In this document: positions 44,287 to 55,724 of the stretch, piece after piece | Layout of the letters: each line of letters starts with the position of its first letter | How positions within the stretch are numbered: the stretch's first letter is position 1 | Assembly (NCBI RefSeq): GCF_000499845.2 | Contig: NC_023758.2 | Location: 8,099,227 to 8,163,226 of the forward strand | Reading direction: 5' to 3' | Source: Phaseolus vulgaris | Lineage: Eukaryota > Streptophyta > Magnoliopsida > Fabales > Fabaceae | DNA: 64,000 nucleotides | Program-made: the position numbers and the translations under genes | The notes under the pieces: model-generated | Databases searched by the model: none | What the model saw: the letters and a program-made list of their open reading frames with translations, nothing else | What the model was told of the DNA's origin: nothing

Positions 44287-45087
44287 ACATTTAACTGGTT
44301 ATTCAGATTCTGACTTTGCAGGTTGCAAGCTAGATAGAAAGAGCACTAGTGGCACTTGTCACCTTCTTGGCTCAAGCCTAATCTCATGGCATAGCAAGAA
44401 GCAAGCATGTGTTGCTCTCTCTATTGCTGAGGCTGAATCTATAGCTGCTGGTAGCTGTTGTGCACAGATTCTCAAGCAACAACTTGCAGATTTTGGTTTA
44501 CATATCAGCAAAGTTCCCTTGATGTGTGATAACACAAGTGCAATCAATCTTACCAAAAATCATATTCAACACTCAAGGACCAAACATATTGAAATAAGAC
44601 ATCATTTCATCAGAGATCATGTGCAAAATCGGAACTGTGAAGTGAAGTTAGTGGAGACCAAACTGCAGCTAGCTGACATCTTCACAAAACCATTACCAAA
44701 AAAGAGGTTTTTCTTCTTAAGAAATGAGTTAGGTATTCTTGATCTTAATAATTTCTCTTAAATCTGTTTGTGGTACATGTTAAAGTCTATTTGTGAAGAC
44801 AAATAGGGGGAGTATTATTGGTTCTTGTATATCTTTGTCTGATATTGCACAAAATGTTAAAAACTCTGATATAAAAGTGTTTTCTGCTGCTGCTGATAGA
44901 AACAATCGATTGTTTCGTGTAAACAACCGATTGTTTATCTTGTTTAATTCTTTAAATGAGTTAAAATCTAACTAGCTGCTATAAGAAGCTTTGGATAGTA
45001 TAAATGTTGTTTCTGCAGGAACTGCTTCAGATTTAATCAGGTACAACACAAGCACCAGGGATTTGTCTTCATCAAATAGGGGAAGAT
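44287..45087 (+). mobile_element. 3' end of a further Sirevirus (RNase H to polypurine tract)
   Basis: Encodes the end of copia RNase H: SDSDFAGCKLDRKSTSG, GSCCAQILKQQLADFGLHIS, MCDNTSAINLTKNHIQHSRT, HIEIRHHFIRDHVQNRNCEV and LADIFTKPLPKKR, stopping at 44761. Two polypurine tracts follow: AAATAGGGGGAG near 44805-44816 and AAATAGGGGAAGAT near 45074-45087, the second abutting the LTR. A palindrome pair lies at 44903 and 44924. This is the part of RNase H that copy 2 lacks. Confidence 0.86.
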
Positions 45088-46206
45088 TGTTGAACCTTGT
45101 GATGTTCAATGTTTTGAAGAATCCAAATCCTTTGAAGGATGTTGAAGCCTCTGTTTTGCTTGATGTTGTTGTTCTGGTTTAAGCTTTGTTCTGGGGTAGT
45201 TCATATGTTGTAATCCACCCTTTGATTAAATCTCAAGCAATTAGCATCTCAATCTTTATGAAAGTAAAATGTTTTTCAAACTAAGTTGAAACAAACGATT
45301 GTTTATACTTAGGTGTTTTGAGAAAGATTGAAAACTGTTTTTGAATGGTTGAAACTGTTAAGTACCAAAACAACCGATTGATTCGAGCAAACAACCGATT
45401 GTTTGTTTTGGAACCATAACAGAAAAACTGTTTTGTGTTTGACTAAGCTTTAAATGATTTAACTGAATACGCTCCAGTCATTAAATGCTTTGACCAATCT
45501 TTTAAAGCAATTTAAGAGTTTGTTAAGATTTGATAACAAACTATATCTTTGTATAAATTCAGAAAAACAGATTTGAGAATTAAAAAAAAGAATCTTTTGA
45601 CAAAGTTTTTCTAAAGAGTTTTTCAAAGTGCTGAGATTGCTTAAGAGTTTGTGATTGATCAAGGTGCTGGAATAGGATTCTACTTGTATTGATTTCAGAT
45701 ATTCATCTGTGACAAGTGTAATCTTTGTAATCTGTTGATCAAATCGTTTCTGTGTTTGCTGAGATTGGCTGTGTGTTCTTGAGGTGTTCAAGATCAACAA
45801 TCTTAGTGTTGGCCAAGGAGAGTGTGTTTCTTGAGGTGTTCAAGGTCATTCTCTTGGTTGTTGTGTAAGTGATCAAGGTGTGATTACTTAGTGGATTTCC
45901 TCAGGGTTCTGAGAAGACTGGATGTAGCTCTGGATTTGGAGTGAACCAGTATAAACAACTGTGTACAATTTCTCTATCCCTATCTCTTTAAATTCAGTTT
46001 TCTCATTTTGAAACTGGTATAAACAACCGATTGTTTCGCTAAAACAACCGATTGTTTTTCCAGCTTTGTGCTTTTGCTGTTTGTTTTGAAAAACTGAATC
46101 CTTAATCAAGGTTCTTTTGAAGAATTTTCATTCTAAGGTTAAAAGTTTACTAAAATCTTTCTTAAACAATTCACCCCCCTCTCGTTTAAGGCCATATATT
46201 CTAACA
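45088..46206 (+). mobile_element. Sirevirus LTR shared by two tandem internal regions
   Basis: 1119 bp from TGTTGAACC to TCTAACA. On its left it has a polypurine tract, as a 3' LTR should; on its right a primer-binding site and gag leader, as a 5' LTR should. Palindrome pairs lie at 45371/45392 and 46024/46045, with a lone half near 45291. Confidence 0.9.
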
Positions 46207-46262
46207 ATTGGCATCAAGAGCTTGGTTCTTGAAAGTTATTCAAGTTGATCTAAAATTTCTTT
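46207..46262 (+). other. Primer-binding site and leader of Sirevirus copy 2
   Basis: TGGCATCAAGAGC at 46209-46221 is a mutated tRNA-Met-type site. The gag ATG follows at 46263. Confidence 0.85.
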
Positions 46263-46624
46263 ATGGCTGGAAAACTATCTTTTGAGGAGGGTGCTTCAAT
46301 CAACAAACCACCTTTTTTCTGTGGATTGAATTATAAGTTTTGGGAAGCAATAATGAAAATCTTTATTGAATCTATTGATCAAAGAATTTGGGACTCAATT
46401 GAGAATGGTCCTTACATTCCAAAGTTCAAAAAGGATAATTCTTTCATTGCAAAACCTTTGTCCAAATGGACAAATGATGAATCTAAGATGGCTCAGCTTG
46501 ATAGGTCTGCTCAAAACATTATAGCTTCTACACTAGATACTAATGAATTTTTCAGGATATCAAAGTGCAAAACTGCTAAGGAAATGTCGGAGACACTCAA
46601 GGCTGCTCATGAACCAAAGGAAGC
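46263..46624 (+). pseudogene. Sirevirus copy 2 gag, first part
   Basis: ATG 46263 starts MAGKLSFEEGASINKPPFFC and runs to KEMSETLKAAHEPKEA. Gypsy C inserts there, duplicating GAAGC, and gag continues at 59220. The EPKEA junction belongs to the internal gag deletion that copy 1 also carries. Same N-terminal DUF4219-like domain as copies 1 and 4. Confidence 0.88.
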
Positions 46625-47565
46625 TGATCCTGCCGGTTGACTCGAGTGCAAGAGTCTTGCCACGTCAAAGGTATCTTCTCTCGATCAGCTTCGCACCACG
46701 TTAGCTTCCGTCCTTCACACCTCGATTCTCCGCAAGAACCTGAAAAAGGCAGAGTGGCGCCGCTGCGGCCGATCGCGCTCCGACGCTCAAGTCAGTGACG
46801 GAATCACCAAATACTAAGAGAGAAAAGCTAAAACTCAAGAAACCGTGCAAATGCTCTCTCAGCGTACTCCAGTGTTCTCAAAAGCGTAAAGAAGTGTTCT
46901 AAACGTGCGCGTACCTCAGAAGTTCGTTAGAGTTCCTTATATACCTGAGCACTTTCTCTCTCCTGACGGTTACACCTCTGGACATGTGGCTCGCGTCCAG
47001 CTGTACACGTGTCACCATCTGGAGCCACCGTCTACTTGAGCGTCACCTCTACTCTTCAGGCTATTTGACTAAGTTACCCATGCCAGGAGTAACTACAGCT
47101 TCCTTGGAGCGCGACCCCTTAAGCGGCGAGTACGGGGTGTCACCACGTACACCTTCTCTGTGGTCTCGCCTGCTGCTATCACGATCTGTTTTACTTGCAC
47201 ATCGTGCATGTTCTGGTAAACTGTTCCCTTGCCTTAACCTCTGGGCAGGGAATGATCATCTGATAACCTCGTCCTTCGTACTCGTACCCCTTGAAGGCCC
47301 TAAACAAGCCTTCCTGATCCTTCGGCGATGTCCCCCTTTCGGCGGTCTCTGACCACTTGGTCGCCTAAGCTCACATGCGGCGACTATGACACAAGCCTGG
47401 TGACCGCCGACTAGATATGCTAGAGATCGAAGAACGCCAACTTAACAATTGGCGACTACACAGACTTCCCGATGTACTTCCCTTCTGTCAGCCAGGTGTT
47501 CCGCTCAACACGCCTATATTATCGTTTGCTGCCACGTCATCACTTTCGACCACCTGGTCGGTACA
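46625..47565 (-). mobile_element. 3' LTR of gypsy C, 941 bp
   Basis: TGATCCTGCC to CGGTACA, followed by the polypurine tract at 47566-47581. It has a minus-strand TATATAAG box near 46937. One of the paired G-boxes is mutated (CATGTG) and the other is intact. Confidence 0.93.
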
Positions 47566-48163
47566 CAAGCCCCCCAGTCTTAAGCTGAGACTTGACCAGC
47601 GAAAAGACTAAGAGGTCACATCATCGTCGATCTACGTGGCGCTGGTACGGATTTCCGTACATCCGTACCCTCTGCTTTTCTGACGCTCCACCAACCTCTT
47701 TTTCCATCACTCGACACGTGGCGTCATCAACGGTCATCTTCAGCTGTCGTTTGCGCTTCCGAAAACGTTCGATAAACCCTTAAACCCTTTGCGCTTCCAC
47801 TGTTCCATCATCTTTCTTCACTCTCAAGCGTTCTAAGTATTTTCTCTGCGAACCACGAAGCTTCTCGTCACTCTCAATCTCCAACTTTCTTCAACGCTCA
47901 TCCGATCACAAAAAGGTAACCCTTTTACTCCTTCTATGGATATTTGCTGCATTTTAATCGGTTTGCATCATCCATTATCTGTCTGAAGCATACGTTGTGG
48001 GCTGTTTTTTCCTTTTCTCCTTTTCTCGTAACCTAAGGCTTCGTTCTTCGTAACGTTTATCCCAGCGAACCCTTTTTTGCTCGCCCTATCTTCTTCGTCC
48101 TCAATCGAGTCGTTCTCTGTTGTCCTCATTTCATCCCTTTCTCTTTCCTTTGCAGTTCCTGCG
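47566..48163 (+). promoter_or_regulatory. Polypurine tract of gypsy C and upstream region of the antisense gene
   Basis: The minus-strand polypurine tract AAGACTGGGGGGCTTG at 47566-47581 is identical to that of gypsy B. A plus-strand CACGTGGC lies at 47715-47722, about 450 bp before the antisense ATG. A pyrimidine tract and TTTGCAG at 48149-48155, 9 bp before the ATG, look like a splice acceptor, so a 5' UTR intron is possible. Confidence 0.5.
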
Positions 48164-50559
48164 ATGGCTCACACGAAGTCCACCGCGAACCCTCCTCCTT
48201 CATCGCGAAACCCTCCACCCCAAGCGCGTAGGGTTGCTTCTGGGGCAAATCCTCCACCAGCGCGCAACCCACCACGAGCATCTGGTGCTCCTTCTAACCA
48301 GACTGAGAGGCCTGCTTCTTCTCACGCCAATCCCACTCAGGCAACTCCACCAGTCGTCGGAGGAGCTTCCCTTCCTCCACGAGACTATAAAGAACTCTAC
48401 CCTTGGGCCACCCCAACCTTGCTGAAAGAGACTTCTTCGATAAACACAGAGCTGGGCGTGCACCGATTGAGGAAAGGAGACCAGCCCGACCTTTCCTTCC
48501 ACAAGGAGAATGATAGCAAAGTGGCCGTGCTGCCCTGCTTCCCGGGTGAACCGGTCTGCGCGGACGATAAGGGGAGCAACGGCGAGTTGTTCTGCTTCAT
48601 CTACACCACCGTGTTCAAGAAAGTGAAGCTTAGGCTTCCTTTTACCCGCTTCGAGAGAGAGCTGCTAACCGAGCTCAATATCGCCCCCGCCCAGCTTCAT
48701 CCCAACAGCTGGGCGTTTATAAGGGCATTCCAAATTCTTTGTGTACATTTGTTGTTACCGGCCTCAGTCGACGTCTTTCTCTTCAGAAGACCAAGGAGCC
48801 CTGACAACATGGGGGAGTTGGACAAGGACCTTTGCCTCTTCTGGAAGAGTGTAGCTGCCGCCAACATCACCTTCCCCACTGCCTCAATCACTTCCTACGA
48901 GTTCTTCGAAAGCCAACTCGAAATACACATAGGTTAGCTCCTACCTCCACACCAAGTCCTTCGCTTCGAGTTAATACTTAACCTAGCGTCTTCCCCACTC
49001 TACTTTGGCATTCTATTACTCTGTGTTGACTCTGATCTTTCCATCTATGTATTGCTTATGTTGTCTTTGCATAAATATGCTTGTATTATCTGCTTCTGTT
49101 TTGATTTCTCATCCGTTCTTTACCTCATGCAGATAACATGTTGGGAAAAGGGAAATTAGCAGAATTGAGGGCGATCGCCCGATCCCATAAGCTAGCGGTG
49201 GGCTCCCAAGCCGTGCCTAACCCGGTGGTGGCGATCGCCGCCACTCAAGGCAAAACCCCACCCCGTGGTGCAACCTCTTCCGGGGTACTACCCGCCCCTC
49301 AAAGGAAAAAGCTTATCTTGAGGAAACCAAAGAGGAAAACCCCTCAAGTGGTACAAGAAGAAGAAGACGAAGAAACCACCGAGGATGGCCTCGTTACCAA
49401 GAGGACAAGGGTGGCCCCCTCTTCACCACCTGCAATCCAAACACCAACACCGCCCTCACCTCCAACTCTACTACCACCAGTCCAAGCGACACCCTTGGCC
49501 GCCGCACCCCCCGTGGTTGAAAGCAGCGACCCCAACTTCATAGAGAACCCTCCAAGCGCCTCCACACCGTTCGTATCTGCTGGAGAGGGTCCTCCTTCAA
49601 CCACCTCTATTGTTGGGGTCGCACCAGGAGGAGATGAGGGTGCTCACAACTCGCCAATACTCATAACGAAATCTCCGACCTCACCACCACGCCAAGAAGC
49701 CCCCCTTGCCCTTCAAACTCAAGAGGGTGGTGGTGAAAGTCAGCACCAAGCTCCTCCAGCACCTCCACCAGCAACAACCTCAAGCCTCCCAACCTCCTTC
49801 GAAGAGATCTTGGGGCCCTTCACAGCTAAACTGAAGATGATGGCGGAGGATCTTCCCTCTATAGTATCAAAAGCTGTGGAGGACGCACTCAAGAAGCTCC
49901 AAGACGAGAACTCAACGCTTAAGGAGTCAAATCGCCTGATAAGGATTGAGGCGGAAAAGCTTTCTTGCAACCTGATGATGGCGGAGATCGACCATTCAAG
50001 GCTGGAGGACGCCATGGACTCTGAGCTAAGGGGCGCGCGCAAGGAGGCCTTCGATCTGCGCCAAAAACTGCACCTCCAAGCTCAAGAGAAGATCGAGTTG
50101 GAGAGCAAACTGGTCCCTTACAGGCTCAAGGTGGCCAACTTGTTGGCTGCAATGAAAGCAGATGCGACCAAGGTGGAAAACCTTGAAAAAAGGTCGGCAG
50201 ATCGGGAGGTTCTCCTCGGGAAGGTCGAGAAGGCCAGGGATGATTCCATCGCCGAGCTTGCTGAAGCTCGAGAGGAAGCCACGAAGACTGTTGCAGAGCT
50301 GGCTCAGACTCGGGACGAAAACAAAAAGGCTGCTGAAGAACTTGCTCGGGCTCGTGAGGAGACCGAAGAGCTGAAGAAACAGACCGACGAGCTGAAGAAA
50401 CAAACACAAGAGCTCGACCAAAGCTCCGCCCAAGTCCTTGCCACCGGGTTCGACGCCGCTTTGGAGCAAGTCTCATGCCAATACGCTGAGCTTGACCTCT
50501 CCATGGTATCAATCTGCAACGAGGTGGTGGATGGGAAGATCGTTCCATCTGAAGACTAA
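48164..50559 (+). CDS. Spliced antisense gene of gypsy C (Transposase_28-like domain, coiled coil), 731 aa
   Basis: Two exons, 48164-48932 and 49133-50559, sum to 2196 nt, an exact open frame. Start at ATG 48164 (MAHTKSTANPPPSSRN); the longer frame upstream lacks an ATG. Residues 1-65 are Pro/Ala-rich. Then LYPWATPTLLKET, GEPVCADD, RELLTELNIAPAQLHPNSW and PASVDVFLF match PF04195-type proteins. After SVDVFLF about 90 residues present in gypsy B (from HFFEVK) are missing, still in frame. Exon 2 has a basic patch, a Pro/Thr/Ser-rich linker, and from about residue 510 a long coiled coil with repeated ELAxAREE units, ending EVVDGKIVPSED. Opposite strand to gag-pol. Function unknown; a chromatin or particle-associated accessory role is speculation. 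Confidence 0.78.
48933..49132 (+). other. Probable intron of the gypsy C antisense gene
   Basis: 200 bp, donor ATAG|GTTAGC and acceptor CTCATGCAG|AT, T-rich with stops in the reading frame. Splicing keeps the frame. Its position after the N-terminal domain matches both gypsy B genes. Confidence 0.75.
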
Positions 50560-52286
50560 CTGCCTCTCCCTACCACCTCTCTTTCGAAACTTGTCGCTTC
50601 ATCTTTCAATTGTAATAGCTGTTTTGTGTATAAACTTGAATAGCCACTCTTGTATAACTTTTAATGCTGGAAAGCTGTTTTCCGATACTTCTCTTTGAAT
50701 ACTTCTTACTCGCTGTGTGGTTAATCAATATAACCGGTGAAATTTGCTTAAACAAATTAACTCAGCGATTCCTCGGGCTTAACCGTCCATTCACTGCTTT
50801 GAACTTTGAACAAACTGTTAATCTTATAACAATTTATCAAATTGTTAACTCAAAGTAAAACTTGAGCAACTATTAACTCTCAAACGATGACATTTAATAC
50901 AACTTTCAAACTTAAGGCAATAAACCTCAACATAAGCTACTTACTAGGCAGCAGGTTTTAACTTAAACTGGTATCACAATACATTTTACCTGATCTTCCT
51001 GGCAAAGTTAGCCTTTACTCCTGTCATCGCCTGGAATTCTTCTGATCGTCGTAGGGTTCTGGCGATGTGAACTTTCTTTGCCTTCATAACTTGACTATTG
51101 TTCCCTCATCTGGGGGGTAGAGGCGCCTTTCGAATCCTTCTCTACCTCCTTGAGTTTCAGAACAATGAGCTGGATAGCGAGGTGTTCTCTTTGAACCTAC
51201 CTTAGCTATCCTTTTACCTTCTTTCACCCTTCATACCATACCTGAACTCGTTCAAGATGAGAAGGATTTTATCTGTCTCCACACCGCCTACAAGCGTGGA
51301 AGCTTTCTCTGGTCTTACTAAGTCAATATTGATGTTTCACTTAAATGGGGAAAGGCGTTTTCCTTCCCTTCCCGCCGTTTAAGGTTACGAACACCCCTGA
51401 CTTTTCAGTTCATCTTGCCTGAACTCACTCTGAGGTGAGAAGGACTTTTTCTGGTGCCTCAACTTGCCCAGGGCGTACATCTCCTCCCCCCTGGATGCAC
51501 TGAGGACTTTTAACCTTGCCTCTATCTGCTTGTGCAGAGAGGTCTTTCAATCTGTTCTCGCCTGCGCTCGCTCAAGGTCGAGGAGGACTTCATCTTGCCT
51601 GCACTCGCTCAAAGGCGAGAAGGACTTTTTCTTGCATGCACTCGCTCAAAGTCGAGGAGGACTTTATCTTGCATGAACTCACTCTGAGGTGAGAAGGACT
51701 TTATCTGGTGCCTCAACTTGCCCAGGGTGTACATCTCCTCCCCCCTGGATGCACTGAGGACTTTTTCTCTTTCTCGCCTTCGCTCACTCATAGGCGAGGA
51801 GGTCTTTTACTCTTTCTCGCCTCAAGACGCACGAGAGCGTGGAGGTCTTTAATCATCACTGGTGCCTCCGATCGCCGAAAGACGATGAGGACTTTAAAAC
51901 TTTAACTACTGTCGTCGATTGCCGAAAGGCGATGGGGACTTTAAAACTTTTAATTGGTGCCGTCAATCGCCGAAAGACGATGGGGACTTTAAACTTTTCA
52001 CTGATGCTGCCAATCGCCGAAAAATGATGGGGACTTTAAAACTTTTATTTAGAAAGCATGCAGCATAACTTTGAACTTGCCTTGAATCACGTACGAGTGA
52101 TAAGGTCTTTTTTCTAAAACTTTTGAAACAACAAGCATGCAATCTTAGAAGCTTTAAACTTTGAAAACTCTTCTTTATTGGGTGGCCTCATTAAAAACCC
52201 TCCTTAGGGAAAAAAGAGTGCCCCCTTCAAACTGTTTTAACAGGAAGCTTGTAAATCTCTTCATGTTCGTTTTTACTTACAAAGCT
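50560..52286. repeat. Convergent 3' region of gypsy C with tandem hairpin units
   Basis: Between the 3' ends of the antisense gene and pol. 51425-51800 holds imperfect repeats with short stems (CTCGC/GCGAG, CTCAC/GTGAG) followed by AGGACTTT. 51871-52040 holds four 47-48-bp units starting 51871, 51918, 51966 and 52013, with ATCGCC-GAAA-GACGAT-type hairpins followed by GGGGACTTT. A block at about 52180-52235 is shared with gypsy B. 50560-51400 shows no feature. Confidence 0.75.
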
Positions 52287-55200
52287 TTAACTGTAATATA
52301 ACTTGAGGTGTGTGGCGTTCCAGGTGCGATGAATCGCCCCTCCTTCTAACGTCTCTAAGCGGTAGGCGCCGTTCCCGAGCACCTCGGTTATTCTGAACGG
52401 TCCTGTCCACTTAGGCGATAACTTGTTCTCCATCTCGTACTGATGGGCCTTCCTCATCACCAGGTCGCCCTCTCTAAACTGCCTCGGCATCACCTTCGAG
52501 TTATACCTTCGCTCAATCCTCCTTTTCACTGCTTCGGCCTTTACCCTTGCCTCCTCCCTGACCTCATCCAGTAAATCCAGATTCAACCTTCTTTCTTCGT
52601 TCGAGTCTTCCGCCACAAAGTTCTGGAATCTCGGCGAGCTCTCCTGGATTTCAACTGGAATCATTGCATCACATCCATAGACCAAGCTAAACGGGGTCTT
52701 GTGGGTTCCTGACTGGTCGGTGGTATGGTACGCCCAAACTATGCGGGGTACCTCTTCAGCCCACGATCCCTTAGCTTTCTCTAGCCTTCTCTTCAAACCT
52801 CTCAGCAACACCCGATTGGCAGACTCTACTTGGCCATTTGTCTGTGGGTGCTCGACGGATGCGAACACCTGCTGTATTCCCACCTCTTCGCACAACTTAT
52901 TCAGCAGGTGACTTGCAAACTGAGTCCCATTGTCTGACACCAGGCGCTTAGGCACACCAAACCGGCACACGATGTTCTTCCATACAAAGCTCTCGATCTT
53001 GTGTGCGGTGATCTGGGCTACTGGTTCCGCTTCGATCCACTTGGTGAAGTATTCAATCGCCACCACCAAGTACTTCATCTGCCTGACCGCCAATGGGAAA
53101 GGTCCGAGAATGTCAATTCCCCAAGTATGAAACGGCCATGGGCTGTAAATTGACTTTAACTCTTCTGGAGGCGCCTTGTGCCAATCGGCGTGCTGCTGAC
53201 ATTGCTTGCAACACTATGCATACTTCTTGTAGTCCTCCCTCATCGTTGGCCAGTAATAACCTGCACGGAGGGTTCTTGCAGCCAGAGCTCGTCCCCCGAC
53301 GTGACTCCCACATATACCTTCATGGAGCTCGGCCATAATTCTAGTGCATTTTTCTCCGTGCACACATTCTAGGAGTGGGTGTGTAAACCCAAACCTGTAC
53401 AGCTCGCCATCAATCATGGTGAACTTGCTGGAGTTCTTCTTTATCTTCCTAGCCTCCGTCGGATCCAGCGAGAGAAGGCCATCTGCCAGGCAGCGCTGGT
53501 ATTGCGTTATCCATGTGTCTGGCTCATGTGTAGCGCAGACCTGCGTCATGTTCACCCTCTCCCCCCGACATGCTCTTATTCTCGGCGATCTCAAGGTCTC
53601 CTGGGTCAAGGACCTGTGACTCCTCGCCGCTTTCTCCGTCGACTTGCTTATCTGAAGAACCAGGTGGTCTGCCACAAATGCTCTAGGCGTCTTCAGAGTT
53701 TCTTGGATCACTGTCCTCTGCCTACCCCCCTTGCCCGAACTGGCGAGCTTGGCTAGCAAGTCAGCTCGGGCATTTTGCTCTCTGGGCACATGCACTACTT
53801 CAAATGAGACAAAGGAACTCTTCAACTCCTGCACATACTCCAAGTAAGCCGCCATTTGTGGATCCTTGGCCTGGAACTCGCCTGTTACTTGTCCCGTGAC
53901 CAATAACGAGTCACTCTTGGCCATCAACACCCTAGCCCCCATCTCCTTCGCCAACAAGATTCCGGCGATCAACGCTTCATACTCTGCTTGATTGTTGCTG
54001 GCTTTGAAGGCAAACCTCAGGGATTGTTCTATTAGCACGCCGTTGGGCCCTTCTAGAATGACTCCAACACCGCTACCCTGCTGGTTAGACGATCTTTCCA
54101 CCGAAAGTACCCAACGAAAATCGTCCCCTTCAACTCGTGCTGCTTCTGACGAGAGCTCGACCACAAAATCAGCGAAAATCTGCCCCTTGATCGGTCCTCG
54201 GGGCTCATATTTGATGTCGAACTCCGACAGCTCTACTGCCCACTTCACCATTCTCCCAGCCACATCAGGCTTCTTCAAGACTTTCTGGATGGGCAGGTCG
54301 GCCATCACCAGCACTGTAAAACTTTGGAAATAGTGGCGCAACCTCCTCGCCGAAAATACTACAGCGAGTGCAGCTTTCTCCAAGGCCTGATACCTTACCT
54401 CTGGGCCTTGTAATACCTTGCTGACGAAATAAATAGGCTTCTGAGCCTGGTCTTGATCTTGGGCGAGCACCGCACTCACCGCCCTCTCAGTCACAGCAAA
54501 ATACAACCTGAGAGGGGTTCCTACTAAGGGTTTGCACAAAACCGGCGGGCTCGCCAGGTACTCTTTAAGCTTCACGAAAGCTTCTTCACACTCCTTCGAC
54601 CAGACAAACTTGTTGTTTCGCCTCAAACATTGGAAATACGGATGGCCCTTCTCTCCACTAGCTGATACAAAACGAGACAGGGCGGCCATTCGACCTGTAA
54701 GCTGCTGCACCTCCTTTACGGTAGCCGGGCTCCTCATCGCCAAGATGGCAGCACACTTGTCAGGATTTGCCTCTATTCCCCTTTCAGTTAAGAGGAAACC
54801 TAAGAACTTCCCCGCCTCCACGCCAAAAATGCACTTCTCGGGGTTTAGCTTTAATCTGAACTTGGCAATCGTGGTAAACAGCTCCTCTAGATTTGAGACG
54901 TGCTTGTTTTTCTCTAGCGAGGTCACGACCATATCATCAACGTACGCTTGCACATTCCTTTCCAGCATCGATGCAAGTACCTTATCCATCAACCTTTGGT
55001 ACGTGGCCCCCGCATTCTTCAGCCCGAAGGGCATCACCTTGTAACAGTAGCACGATCTCTCAGTCATGAAGGCAGTTTTCTCTTCATCCATAGGATGCAT
55101 CTTTATCTAATTATACCCCGAGAAGGCGTCCAGAAAACTCAGCAACTTGCACCCTGCTGCACTGTCGACCAGGGCATCTATGCTTGGCAAAGGGTATGAA

Positions 55201-55724
55201 TCCTTTGGACAAGCCTTGTTCAGGTCTGTGAAGTCGACGCACATGCGCCATTTCCCGTTGCTCTTCTTCACCAGTACGACATTAGCTAACCATTCAGGAT
55301 ACTGGACCTCCCTGATATGGCCTGCGGCGAGGAGCTTCTGCGTTTCGTCCCTAATCTCCTGTCTCTTCTCCTCATTGAACTTCCTTCTTCTCTGTCGCAC
55401 CGGTCTAACCTGTGTGTCCATTGCCAAATGGTGACACAAGAAGTCGGGGTCAATTCCCGGCATGTCTGAAGCAGACCATGCAAAAGCATCCAGATGCTGT
55501 TCTATCACCTTGGCGATCTGGTCTTGAAGCCCACCTTCCAAAGATCTTCCCAACTTGAAGATCTTGCCCCTGATCTCCCTCTCGAGCCACTCCTCGACGG
55601 GCTTGGGTCTGGTTTCCCTAGCGATCACCGCCCTGGCGATTCCCGACTCCCTCGCTTCCTCTGGGCGATTTCTCGCTTCTTCTTCCCGTCCGACGCTCTT
55701 TCCCCCAACCTCACCGTCCACCAT
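52287..55724 (-). pseudogene. gypsy C reverse transcriptase, two RNase H domains and integrase, two TAG stops
   Basis: One frame from 55724 to 52287, interrupted only by TAG at 55107-55109 (Gln of GYNQIK) and at 53214-53216. Landmarks: CVDFTDLNKACPKDSYPLPS, YVDDMVVTSLEKN, KFLGFLLTERGIEANPDKC, the element's own RNase H (VFSARRLRHYFQSF), then the second plant-type RNase H (NNQAEYEALIAGILLAKEMG). Integrase has HVGGRALAARTLRAGYYWP, WGIDILGPF-like context, SDNGTQFASHLL and TNGQVESANRVLLRG, with a C-terminal LSPKWTGPFRI. In the second RNase H the usual VDGSS reads VERSS, so a catalytic Asp is Glu. At the integrase zinc finger, Gln-Arg became stop-Cys. Confidence 0.88.
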
